From SZAS-79 sp965279075 (lineage in GTDB: Bacteria; Pseudomonadota; Gammaproteobacteria; Burkholderiales; SG8-39): DNA of 64,000 nt. This document shows, in pieces, positions 26,176-33,556 of this stretch (positions are counted from its first letter, which is position 1; each line of letters opens with the position of its first letter). Where the stretch lies: assembly GCA_965279075.1 (NCBI GenBank), contig CBDIHI010000012.1, forward strand, positions 930,001-994,000. Reading direction: 5' to 3'. The notes below the pieces were generated by a model. That model saw nothing but the letters and a program-made list of their open reading frames with translations, was not told the origin of the DNA and made no database searches. The position numbers and the translations under genes are program-made.

Positions 26176-26687
26176 TCAGGGCTTGACGAACTTCAGCACG
26201 AACTCGTCTTTGGGCATCGGCGGCTCGGGCGTGTTCCTGTCCCTCGGATCCGTCGGGTTGCGCAGGAAATTGCCCTCCCCGGCGAGCCTGAACCCGGCGG
26301 CCTCGATTTCGCTGCGCAGGAACGACTCCTCGATCCGGTGCAGGGTGCCGACTTCCGATGCGCCGGTGCCGGGCCGCCCGGAATGGTCGGCGACGACGTA
26401 GGTCCCGCCGCTCTTCAGCGCGGCGAACACCGCGCGGTTCATCTTCGCGCGGTGTTCGCCCCGACGAGGTCGAGCACGAAAATGCCGGGGCGCGGGGCCA
26501 CGACGGCCAGCAGCTCGGCGGGCTTGCGCCTGACGTCGTTGGTGCGGTCGGCGGGGCGCCGGTCCGGACTGGCGAGGATCCCGGCAATGCGCTCGTTCGA
26601 CACCGGCGCGGGCGTGGTTGCACAGGCGGCGAGCAGGGCGGCGCAGGCCAGCAGGGCGGCGCGCAATCCGATCCCCGGCTTCATCAT
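26176..26687 (-). pseudogene. Exported SAM-methyltransferase gene disrupted by internal deletion and frameshift
   Basis: The first frame (from 26687) encodes a lipoprotein signal (L-L-A-A-C) and the family's N-terminal segment up to G-I-F-V-L-D-L, the strand leading into the SAM-binding loop. It then runs into N-T-A-R-R and stops at 26439. The C-terminal part continues in another frame from about 26445 (K-M-N-R-A-V-F-A-A-L-K-S-G-G-T-Y-V-V) to TGA at 26176. Intact relatives are about 260-280 residues, so roughly 100 central residues, including SAM motif I, are missing. The join lies in a perfect 15-bp inverted repeat at 26422-26460. The gene overlaps the kinase-like gene by ATGA. An assembly or sequencing artefact is possible. 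Confidence 0.75.
26422..26460. repeat. Perfect 15-bp inverted repeat at the deletion junction
   Basis: GGCGAACACCGCGCG at 26422-26436 and its exact reverse complement at 26446-26460 flank a nine-base spacer. One arm belongs to the genuine N-R-A-V-F-A coding segment. The other sits just after the V-L-D-L strand, where about 100 codons are missing, which suggests a hairpin- or template-switch-mediated rearrangement. Confidence 0.85.
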
Positions 26688-27307
26688 GGGCGCCCCTGCG
26701 CGGCAAGGTTGCGGACGAGGCTCGCCGCCTCGTCCGCGCTGAGGTGGTCGGTGTTGATGACCAGGTCGTAGTGCGTCGGGGACTCGGCCTCCACCTGGTA
26801 GAAGCGGCGCAGGAAGTCGGCCCGGTCGCGGTCCGACTCCTCGACGAGGTTCATTGCGGTGGTCTTGCCGCGGCCGAGCGCCATCAGGCGCGCCACGCGC
26901 GTCTCGGGCGAGGCGGTGACGAAGATGCGCAGCACGTCCTTCCTGCCCGCCAGCGCGATCGCGGCGCCGTGCGCGACGATCACGGCATTGCCGGTCTTCG
27001 CGGTCTGGTGGATCACGTCGATGATGACCTGCTCGTACCCGGGGGTGCGGCTGAGCGCCTCCATGGCCGGCGTGGCGGCGGTGGCGCCGGCCGGGGCGAA
27101 GCTCTCGAAGATGCGCTCGATGAGGCTCTTGCGCGTCTCGTTCTCGATCTGGGCGATCTCGCGTTCGGTCACGCCCGCCTGCGCGGCGGCCTGGTCGATG
27201 ATCTCGTTGTCGACGTAGCGCATGCCGAAGTCTCCGGCGAGCATCCGCCCGATGGACTCGCCGCCCGCGCTGAGGGTCCTCGCGATCGCGATGACGTTGT
27301 ATGGCAT
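26684..27307 (-). CDS. Cytidylate-kinase-like family protein
   Basis: The 207-residue protein matches the cytidylate-kinase-like family. It has an N-terminal I-A-I-A-R-T-L-S-A-G-G-E-S-I-G-R phosphate-binding region in place of a classical Walker A, then Y-V-D-N-E-I-I, V-I-V-A-H-G-A-A near 110, and a lid region with D-R-D-R-A-D-F-L-R-R-F-Y. The family is assumed to phosphorylate nucleotide-like substrates but few members are characterised. It is translationally coupled to the broken methyltransferase gene downstream. It does not replace the essential cmk, since the motifs are only distantly similar. Confidence 0.8.
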   Translation of the reverse strand: MPYNVIAIARTLSAGGESIGRMLAGDFGMRYVDNEIIDQAAAQAGVTEREIAQIENETRKSLIERIFESFAPAGATAATPAMEALSRTPGYEQVIIDVIHQTAKTGNAVIVAHGAAIALAGRKDVLRIFVTASPETRVARLMALGRGKTTAMNLVEESDRDRADFLRRFYQVEAESPTHYDLVINTDHLSADEAASLVRNLAAQGRP

Positions 27308-27332
27308 GCCGGCATCCCCATTTGATTAGGCT

Positions 27333-27632
27333 TCAGGGGCGCACCGCGGGGGTCTCGAGCTTCATGCCCCGCGCGCGCCACATCAGGTAGTACTCGAGTT
27401 CTACCGACTCGTTGGAGCCGTAATCATACGGCTCCGCGCGCATCCCGGTCATGCAATTCCGTAACCGCCGCTGCAGCGACCCCAGGCCCTGCCATTCCAG
27501 CCGGTAGATCGGGTAGCCGTTGGGGTGGGCCTGGGGGATCAGGTTGCCGGCCAGGCGCCGGCCCCAGTTCTGGTCGTGGCACTGGGCGCACGACAGGTCG
27601 ATCTGGCCGATCTTGCGGTTGAACGACGCGCG
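27333..27632 (-). pseudogene. soxA: soxA 3' remnant (sulfur-oxidation c-type cytochrome, C-terminal domain)
   Basis: Read on the minus strand, about 99 codons ending at TGA 27333 encode the C-terminal haem domain of SoxA: R-K-I-G-Q-I-D-L-S-C-A-Q-C-H-D-Q, then P-I-Y-R-L-E-W-Q, R-L-R-N-C-M-T-G-M-R-A-E-P and Y-Y-L-M-W-R-A-R-G. The C-x-x-C-H haem motif and the later Cys haem ligand are intact. The N-terminal two-thirds and start codon are absent, and no other sox genes are present. SoxA with SoxX normally couples thiosulfate to the SoxYZ carrier. The fragment begins abruptly at about 27630, where it meets a different gene's 5' end. Confidence 0.85.
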
Positions 27633-27692
27633 GACGTGGCCGGATCGACGTCGAAGTTGACTGCTTTACCATTGATTGTCAGGCGTGCCACG
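27631..27692 (-). pseudogene. 5' fragment of a [2Fe-2S] oxidoreductase subunit gene
   Basis: A GTG at 27692 behind GGGAG starts M-A-R-L-T-I-N-G-K-A-V-N-F-D-V-D-P-A-T, the typical first strand pair of the isoquinoline-oxidoreductase/xanthine-dehydrogenase small subunit. After about 20 codons the sequence passes into the soxA fragment in a different frame. Neither product can be made, so this is a deletion scar joining two unrelated genes. The call rests on a short but distinctive match. Confidence 0.65.
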
Positions 27693-27870
27693 AGGGTTCT
27701 CCCAGGTCTGGTTGCGGTGTGCTTCTGTCTCGGAACTTGTTCTTCTTGGGCCGCGCAGCCGGCTGGTATCTCGATTCCGGAACGTCGTCGCGCGCGGGAG
27801 CCTAATGTAGACCCATTCCCCGGCCCCTGTGACACTCGCGCGCCTGCCGGCGGCCATGTGCGCAAAGGGT

Positions 27871-27896
27871 TATTCCGCATATTCCGGATTGGAATA
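27871..27896. promoter_or_regulatory. TATTCC repeat cluster upstream of the NadC-like operon
   Basis: TATTCC occurs at 27871-27876 and 27880-27885, and its reverse complement GGAATA lies at 27891-27896 after a five-base spacer. The cluster is 60-90 bases upstream of the first gene of the 27960 operon. A possible -10 (TACACT at 27924-27929) follows. A regulator-binding site is inferred. Confidence 0.35.
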
Positions 27897-27959
27897 GAAA
27901 CGGTCCCGCATGCGTGGGGGCCGTACACTGGCGGCCTGAAATCAATGAGGGGATAAGCC

Positions 27960-28850
27960 ATGCGCCTGAACCGATTCATGATCCGCCCGCTGGTCGAGCA
28001 GGGCCTGCGGGAGGAACTCAATGCCGGGGATACCACCGGGGGCTTCCTCGTCTGGGACGAGGATCCGGTCCAGACCGGGCAGATCTACGCCAAGGGCCAC
28101 GGGGTGGCCTGCGGGCTGCTGTTCGCGGACGAGACGATCAAGCTGATCGACCCCGAGGCCGTGGTCGAGCATTGCGTGGAAGAGGGCGCCGAGATCGCCC
28201 CCGGCACCGTGCTCCTCAAGATCCGCGCCAAGGCCTCGGCCTTCTTCATGATCGAGCGCGCGGCGCTGGACTGGGTGCAGCAACTCTCCGGAATCGCCAC
28301 CAAGACGCGCAAGTACGTGAACCTCGTCAAGCACACCAAGGTTCGCCTGACCGACACCCGCAAGGGCTGGCCGGGGCTGCGCATGGTGCAGAAGTACGCG
28401 GTGCGCGTCGGCGGCGCGCACAACCACATCTTCAACCTGTCGAACTGCGTGCTGGTGAAGGACAACCACATCAAGATCGCCGGCAACATCAGGAACGCGA
28501 TCGAGATCCTGCGCTCGCGCGCGCAGCACACGTTCAAGATCGAGGTCGAGTGCGAGACGCTAGCGATGGTCCAGGAAGCGCTCGATTGCGGCGTCGAGAT
28601 CATCATGTTCGACAACATGGACCTCGACGAGATGCGGGAGGGCCTCAAGCTCGTCAACAAGCGCGCGATCACCGAGGCCTCCGGCGGCGTGAACGAATCC
28701 ACCGTGGTCGCGATCGCCGAGACCGGCGTGGACGTGATCTCGGTGGGGGATCTCACCCACACCGTCAAGGCCGTGGACATAAGCCTCGACGTCAAGGACA
28801 TCAAGCCGAGCGCGATCCGCACCATCAACCGACTCAAGGCTGCAGGCTGA
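27960..28850 (+). CDS. NadC-like phosphoribosyltransferase (quinolinate PRTase paralogue)
   Basis: The 296-residue protein has the whole NadC architecture. It shows G-D-T-T near 23, E-R-A-A-L with Arg100, L-S-G-I-A-T near 110, D-T-R-K (Arg134, Lys135), K-Y-A-V, K-D-N-H (Lys167) and the barrel end S-G-G-V-N. NadC makes nicotinate mononucleotide from quinolinate and PRPP with release of CO2. The conserved His-Arg of the acid-binding pocket reads His156-Ile157, and T-R-K-T reads T-R-K-G-W, so a different acid may be used. It heads an operon with an OMP-decarboxylase-like gene overlapping by one base. A normal nadC could still be its function but is less likely. Confidence 0.85.
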   Translation: MRLNRFMIRPLVEQGLREELNAGDTTGGFLVWDEDPVQTGQIYAKGHGVACGLLFADETIKLIDPEAVVEHCVEEGAEIAPGTVLLKIRAKASAFFMIERAALDWVQQLSGIATKTRKYVNLVKHTKVRLTDTRKGWPGLRMVQKYAVRVGGAHNHIFNLSNCVLVKDNHIKIAGNIRNAIEILRSRAQHTFKIEVECETLAMVQEALDCGVEIIMFDNMDLDEMREGLKLVNKRAITEASGGVNESTVVAIAETGVDVISVGDLTHTVKAVDISLDVKDIKPSAIRTINRLKAAG

Positions 28851-29578
28851 TGGCGCGTACCGTGCGCTTCCGCACCAGGCACGGCATCATCGTCGCGCTC
28901 GACGCGGGGACGGTGGACGAGTGCAAGCGCACGATCGACCTGACCACCGGCGTCGAGGGCGTGGTCGGGTACAAGCTCGGCATGACGATGGCGCTGAACC
29001 TCGGCCTCGCCGAAGCCGTGCGCCAGCTGCGCAGCCACACCGACCTGCCGCTGCTCTACGACCACCAGAAGGCCGGTCCGGACGTGTTCGACATGGCCGC
29101 CAAGTTCACGGCGCTGTGCGCGGAGGCAAAGGTCGACGGCCTGATCCTCTTCCCGCTCGCGGGGCCGCGCGCCGTGGAAGGCTTCGTCGGCGAGTCGCTC
29201 AAGCAGGGCATCCTGCCGCTGGTCGGCGGCGACCTGCCTTTTCCCGACTACAACATCAGCGGCGGCGGCTATGTCGCCGACGACGCGCTGGAACGCATCA
29301 TCGACAAGTCGGTCGAGGTCGGCGCCAACCATTTCGTGGTCCCCGGCAACACCACCGCGAAGCTCAGCCACCATTCGGCGCGCCTGAAGTCGAAACTGCG
29401 CAATCCCGTGTTCGTGGTGCCCGGCATCGGGCCGCTGGGCGGCAACATCGGCGACCTCGTGCGCGCGGCCAACGGCTGCAGCGTCTACGGCGTGGTCGGC
29501 CGCGCCGTCTACGGCGCGCCGGACCAGGCGGCCGCAGCGAAGGCGCTCGTCGACGAGGCGATGGCGGCCGCGGCCTGA
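28850..29578 (+). CDS. OMP-decarboxylase-like barrel protein with non-canonical active-site spacing
   Basis: The 242-residue protein resembles the OMPDC/HUMPS superfamily. It has V-A-L-D (Asp18) on strand 1, G-Y-K-L-G (Lys42) on strand 2, then L-L-Y-D-H-Q-K-A-G-P-D (Asp71, Lys74, Asp78), and V-V-G-R-A-V-Y near the end for phosphate binding. Canonical OMPDC has D-x-K-x-x-D; here the spacing is D-x2-K-x3-D. The superfamily includes decarboxylases and aldol-type enzymes acting on phosphorylated sugars or nucleotides. It starts on the last base of the NadC-like gene, and the HAD gene overlaps its stop, so all three are coupled. A housekeeping PyrF role is unlikely given this context. Confidence 0.8.
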   Translation: MARTVRFRTRHGIIVALDAGTVDECKRTIDLTTGVEGVVGYKLGMTMALNLGLAEAVRQLRSHTDLPLLYDHQKAGPDVFDMAAKFTALCAEAKVDGLILFPLAGPRAVEGFVGESLKQGILPLVGGDLPFPDYNISGGGYVADDALERIIDKSVEVGANHFVVPGNTTAKLSHHSARLKSKLRNPVFVVPGIGPLGGNIGDLVRAANGCSVYGVVGRAVYGAPDQAAAAKALVDEAMAAAA

Positions 29579-30348
29579 TGGCCGACAGGATCGATTCTGG
29601 CGTGGATCCCCGCCCGGTCGTGCTGTTCGACTGGGGCGAGACCCTGATGTGGGTCCCCGGCATGATCCACGACCCCGACAAGCACCTCGCCTGCGTCGAG
29701 GCGGTGTACGACACGGGCATCTGCCCCGAACTCGGCCGAGACTGCGCGCAACTGCCGGTCGGGATGTTCATCGAGTACTACCACGCGGCCTGTCGCACGC
29801 AGATCGCGGCCTCGAAAGAGACGCAGCGCGAGCACAGCTTCGACGACCGCTTCGCGCTGGCGCTCAGGCTGGCGGGCGTCGATGCCATTCCCGACGCCAC
29901 CGCATTGCGCCGCATGTCGGACGCGCTCGGTCGCGAGGTCACCAAGGGCACGCTGCTGCTCGACTACGCGGGCGAAGTCGTCGAGACGCTTGCCCGCTCG
30001 TACCGGCTGGGCGTGGTCTCCAACTACCCGCACGGCCCGGTCGTGGGGTGGTCCCTCGAGCGCTTCGGGCTGCTGCGCCATTTCGAGAAGGTCGTCGTGT
30101 CCTCCGACACCGGCTGGATGAAGCCGCATGCCGACTGCTACGCGCCCGCACTGGCCGCGCTGCCCGCGCCCCCCGGAAAGACGCTGATGGTGGGCGACGA
30201 CCTGCGCAACGACGTCAAGGGCGCCAAGGCGCTCGGCCTGCATACCGCGTGGATCGCGCCGAAGGCGACCTCGGTCGATCCCGACGTCGATATCCACCTC
30301 ACCTGCCTCTCGCAGCTGCCTGCCCATTGCGAGAGGCTGTTCGGCTAG
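29578..30348 (+). CDS. HAD-superfamily hydrolase
   Basis: The 256-residue protein carries HAD motif I as F-D-W-G-E-T (nucleophile Asp18, with Gly20 where phosphatases usually have the acid/base Asp), motif II V-V-S-N-Y, the Lys motif G-W-M-K-P-H and motif IV V-G-D-D-L-R-N-D. A helical cap lies between residues ~25 and 115. Members remove phosphate or halide from small metabolites. Its coupling to the NadC-like and OMPDC-like genes suggests dephosphorylation of a 5'-phosphoribosyl product, which is inference. The missing second Asp may mean altered chemistry. Confidence 0.85.
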   Translation: MADRIDSGVDPRPVVLFDWGETLMWVPGMIHDPDKHLACVEAVYDTGICPELGRDCAQLPVGMFIEYYHAACRTQIAASKETQREHSFDDRFALALRLAGVDAIPDATALRRMSDALGREVTKGTLLLDYAGEVVETLARSYRLGVVSNYPHGPVVGWSLERFGLLRHFEKVVVSSDTGWMKPHADCYAPALAALPAPPGKTLMVGDDLRNDVKGAKALGLHTAWIAPKATSVDPDVDIHLTCLSQLPAHCERLFG

Positions 30349-30357
30349 GATGCCCGC

Positions 30358-31812
30358 ATGAAACCCGAAACGCAGCTGCTGATCGACGGAAAGTTCGTCC
30401 CCTCCGCCTCCGGCGAGACCTTCGCCACCGCCAGCCCGATCGATTTCTCCACTTACGCGAACGTCTCCAAGGCCGGCGTGGCGGACGTCGACCGCGCCGT
30501 GGCCGCCGCGCGGCGTGCCTTCGACGAGGGCAAGTGGTCCGGCATGCAGCCGTTCGCACGCGGCAAGTTCCTGCGCAGGATCGCCGACGGCATCCGCAAG
30601 GACGCGGCCCGCATCGCGGAGGTCGAGACACGCAACGGTGGCAAGACCATCTCGAATTCGATGAACGAAGTCGAGAGTGCCGCCAACGTGTTCGAGTACT
30701 ACGCCGGTGCGATGGACAAGTTCTTCGGCGACACGATCCCGATGGGCTCGAACGTGCTCGACTTCACGCTGCGCGAGCCGCTCGGCGTGGTCGCCTCAAT
30801 CACGCCGTGGAACTTCCCCTTCCTCGCCGCGGCCTGGAAGGTGGCGCCCGCGCTGGCCGCCGGCTGCACGGTCGTCCTCAAGCCCGCGAGTTACACGCCG
30901 CTGACGGCGCTGATGCTCGGCGAGATCGCGTTGGCGGCCGGCCTGCCGCCGGGCGTGCTGAACATCCTGCCCGGCCCGGGCGCGGCGCTCGGCGAGAGGA
31001 TCGCCACGCATCCAGGCATCGACAAGATCTCGTTCACCGGCGAGACGACCACCGGCGCGAAGCTGCTGAAGCTCGGCGCGGACGACATGAAGCGCGTGAC
31101 GCTCGAGCTCGGCGGCAAGAGTCCGAACATCATCTTCGCGGACGCGGATATCGCGAAGGCCGCCGGCCAGGCGGTCAAGGCGGGCTTCGGCAATGCGGGA
31201 CAGAGTTGCTCCGCGCGCACGCGGGTGTTCGTCGAGAGGTCCGCCGCGGAGGAATTCACAGCGGCCTTCAGCGCCTCGGCCACGGCCGCGCGCGTGGGGG
31301 ATCCCATGGACCCGGCGACCGAGATCGGCCCGCTGGTGTCGAAGTCGCAGTGGAACTCGGTCAACGGCTACGTCGAGCTGGGCAGGAAGGAGGGCTGCAC
31401 GCTCGTCACCGGCGGCGGCCGGCCCGAAGGCCTGCCCGACGGCGCTTACTACGCGCCGACGATCCTTTCCGGCGCGAAGAACTCGATGCGCGTGGCACAG
31501 GAGGAGATCTTCGGGCCCGTCGTGGTCGTGATCCCGTTCGACTCGGAAGCCGAGGCGGTGAATATGGCGAACGACAGCCCCTACGGCCTCAACGGGTCGG
31601 TGTGGACGCGCAATCTTTCACGCGGCCTGCGCGTCGCGCGCGCGCTGCGTACCGGCATGGTGAGCGTAAACTCGCACGGCAGCGCCAGTCGCTATGGTTA
31701 CTTCGCGCCGTTCGGCGGCTACAAGAAGTCCGGCCTCGGGCGTGAGCTCGGCATGCATGCGCTGGCGCTGTACACCGAAGTGAAAAACGTTTTCGTGGAC
31801 CTGGAGGACTAG
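30358..31812 (+). CDS. NAD(P)-dependent aldehyde dehydrogenase
   Basis: This 484-residue enzyme has all the family landmarks: T-P-W-N-F-P near 148, K-P-A-S near 175, S-F-T-G-E-T near 226, the catalytic Glu in L-E-L-G-G-K-S near 250 and the catalytic Cys in G-Q-S-C near 283. It oxidises an aldehyde to a carboxylate. The ATG at 30358 lies nine bases after the HAD stop. The amidohydrolase GTG shares the last base of its stop codon. In this operon it may oxidise an aldehyde released during pathway turnover; the substrate is unknown. Confidence 0.92.
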   Translation: MKPETQLLIDGKFVPSASGETFATASPIDFSTYANVSKAGVADVDRAVAAARRAFDEGKWSGMQPFARGKFLRRIADGIRKDAARIAEVETRNGGKTISNSMNEVESAANVFEYYAGAMDKFFGDTIPMGSNVLDFTLREPLGVVASITPWNFPFLAAAWKVAPALAAGCTVVLKPASYTPLTALMLGEIALAAGLPPGVLNILPGPGAALGERIATHPGIDKISFTGETTTGAKLLKLGADDMKRVTLELGGKSPNIIFADADIAKAAGQAVKAGFGNAGQSCSARTRVFVERSAAEEFTAAFSASATAARVGDPMDPATEIGPLVSKSQWNSVNGYVELGRKEGCTLVTGGGRPEGLPDGAYYAPTILSGAKNSMRVAQEEIFGPVVVVIPFDSEAEAVNMANDSPYGLNGSVWTRNLSRGLRVARALRTGMVSVNSHGSASRYGYFAPFGGYKKSGLGRELGMHALALYTEVKNVFVDLED

Positions 31813-33059
31813 TGGCACTCACTGCAATCACCGGCGGTACCCTGATCGACGGCAGCGGGCGCGACCCCGTGAAGAACGCGACCGTCGTCATCGACGGCGA
31901 GCGCATCGTCGCCGCAGGCGCTTCGGTCGCGGTCCCCAAGGGCGCCCAGGTGCTCGACGCCGCCGGCCGCACGGTACTGCCCGGCATCATCGACTGCCAT
32001 GTGCACGGCACCTATCGCGCGCGCGACATGCGCCAGCACCTCCTTAACGCGCCGACCTACAACGTGCTGCGCTCGACTTCGGTGCTGAGAGAGACGCTTG
32101 CCTGCGGCGTGACCACCGCGCGCGACATGGGCGGCGCGGACGCGGGGTTCCGCGAGGCCATCAACGAGGGCTACATCGATGGTCCGCGGCTGCTGATCGC
32201 AATCGCGATGGTGTCGCAGACCGGCGGCCATGGCGACGCCTGGGTGCCGGCGGGGCTGCGCGTGCAGAAGCGCGCCTGGCTGCCGAGCCCCGTCGCCGAC
32301 GGCGTCGATGAAGTGCGGCGGCTGGTCCGCCACATCCTCATGGCGGGCGCGGACTTCATCAAGATCTGCGCCACCGGGGGAATCACTTCGGTGACCGATT
32401 CGTGGGACGAGCCGCAGTTCACGGCCGAGGAGATCCGCGTCGCCGTCACGGAGGCGGCGATGCGCAGGAAGTTCGTCGCCGTGCATGCCGAGGGCGTGGA
32501 CGGCATCCGCACCGCGCTCGGCGCCGGCATCCATTCGCTCGAGCACGGCTGGTTCATCGATGAGCAGTGCGCCGACACGATGCTGAAGTCCGGCACCTGG
32601 TGGGTGCCCACCCTCGCGCTGGTGCCGCTGTCGCTCGAGCACCGCAAGAAGAACACCGCCTGGGACAAGCAGCAGCTCGCCAACGAGTCGGTCAAGGAAG
32701 TCGAAATCTACGAGCGCATGCAGAAGCAGATCCCGCTGTGGAAGCACGCGATCAAAAAGGGGGTCAGAGTCGCATTCGGCACCGACCAGTCGCACCGGCT
32801 GCTGGTGGGCGAGAACCTCGTCGAGTTCCGCTTCATGGTTGAGTGGCTGGGCATGAGCCCGATGGAGGCGCTGGTCGCCGCAACCAGCCGCGCCGCCGAG
32901 TGCATCGGCCGCAGCGACGTGGGCGTGCTCGAGGCCGGGCGCTACGCCGACGTGCTGGTGGTCGACGGGGATCCGCTGGCCGACATCCGTATCCTCGAAG
33001 AACGTGCGCGCCTCAAGCTCGTCATGAAGGCCGGGCGCGCCTTTACCAACACCCTGTAG
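31812..33059 (+). CDS. Metal-dependent amidohydrolase (imidazolonepropionase/prolidase-like)
   Basis: The 415-residue enzyme shows the amidohydrolase barrel metal site: His63 and His65 in D-C-H-V-H-G, Lys184 in F-I-K-I-C-A-T-G-G (likely carboxylated bridge), His225, His245 in H-S-L-E-H-G and Asp325 in F-G-T-D-Q-S-H. The G-G-T-L-I-D-G start and composite beta-sandwich are typical. It hydrolyses an amide or cyclic amide, and closest named groups include imidazolonepropionase and Xaa-Pro dipeptidases. GTG 31812 is preferred because CTGGAGGA lies just upstream and the frame fits the family start. In this operon it may open a heterocycle. Confidence 0.88.
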   Translation: MALTAITGGTLIDGSGRDPVKNATVVIDGERIVAAGASVAVPKGAQVLDAAGRTVLPGIIDCHVHGTYRARDMRQHLLNAPTYNVLRSTSVLRETLACGVTTARDMGGADAGFREAINEGYIDGPRLLIAIAMVSQTGGHGDAWVPAGLRVQKRAWLPSPVADGVDEVRRLVRHILMAGADFIKICATGGITSVTDSWDEPQFTAEEIRVAVTEAAMRRKFVAVHAEGVDGIRTALGAGIHSLEHGWFIDEQCADTMLKSGTWWVPTLALVPLSLEHRKKNTAWDKQQLANESVKEVEIYERMQKQIPLWKHAIKKGVRVAFGTDQSHRLLVGENLVEFRFMVEWLGMSPMEALVAATSRAAECIGRSDVGVLEAGRYADVLVVDGDPLADIRILEERARLKLVMKAGRAFTNTL

Positions 33060-33067
33060 AGGTTCCC

Positions 33068-33556
33068 GTGTTCCCCAAAGACCTGCTCGAGAAAGCTGCG
33101 CGCGCGCTCGACGCCGCCAAGGCCGCCAACGTCCGCATCGCCACCGCCGAGACCTGCACCGCCGGTCTCGTGTCCGGATGCCTGACCTCGGTGTCGGGCG
33201 CATCCAAGATCTTCGAGCGCGGCTTCGTGCTCTATCACGACTCCGCCAAGGCCACGGGCCTGGGCGTCGCGGAAGAGGTTTCGAAGGCGCACGGGGCCGT
33301 CAGCGCCGAAGTCACGCAGGGCCTGGCCGAAGGCGCACTGAAGAACTCGGGCGCCGGCGTCGCGGTGGCGGTCACCGGCTACGCAGGCCCCGGCGGCGGC
33401 AACGAGAGGAATCCCGTGGGCACCTGCTACATCGCCGCAGCGAAGCCCGGCGCGCCCACGCTGGTCGAACGCCACGTGTTCCCCGGAGACCGTGACGGCG
33501 TCAGGCTCGCCGCAGTGGGCGCCGCGCTGGACCTCATAGTCAAGCGCCTGGCCTGA
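33068..33556 (+). CDS. CinA C-terminal family / PncC-like nicotinamide-nucleotide amidase
   Basis: The 162-residue protein is a stand-alone CinA C-terminal domain, the family that deamidates nicotinamide mononucleotide to nicotinate mononucleotide. The motif usually written A-E-S-C-T-G-G reads A-E-T-C-T-A-G (residues 27-33). H-G-A-V-S near 75 and V-T-G-Y-A-G-P-G-G-G near 106 are present. The Ser-to-Thr change in the first motif may affect activity. A PncC-like gene in the same operon as a NadC-like gene is notable, because both families handle nicotinate mononucleotide. The start is GTG 33068 behind AGAGG. Confidence 0.85.
   Translation: MFPKDLLEKAARALDAAKAANVRIATAETCTAGLVSGCLTSVSGASKIFERGFVLYHDSAKATGLGVAEEVSKAHGAVSAEVTQGLAEGALKNSGAGVAVAVTGYAGPGGGNERNPVGTCYIAAAKPGAPTLVERHVFPGDRDGVRLAAVGAALDLIVKRLA

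Noticed and set aside
28850..29578. Calling this gene pyrF
   Set aside because: The D-x-K-x-x-D motif is not kept and the operon context is not pyrimidine biosynthesis.
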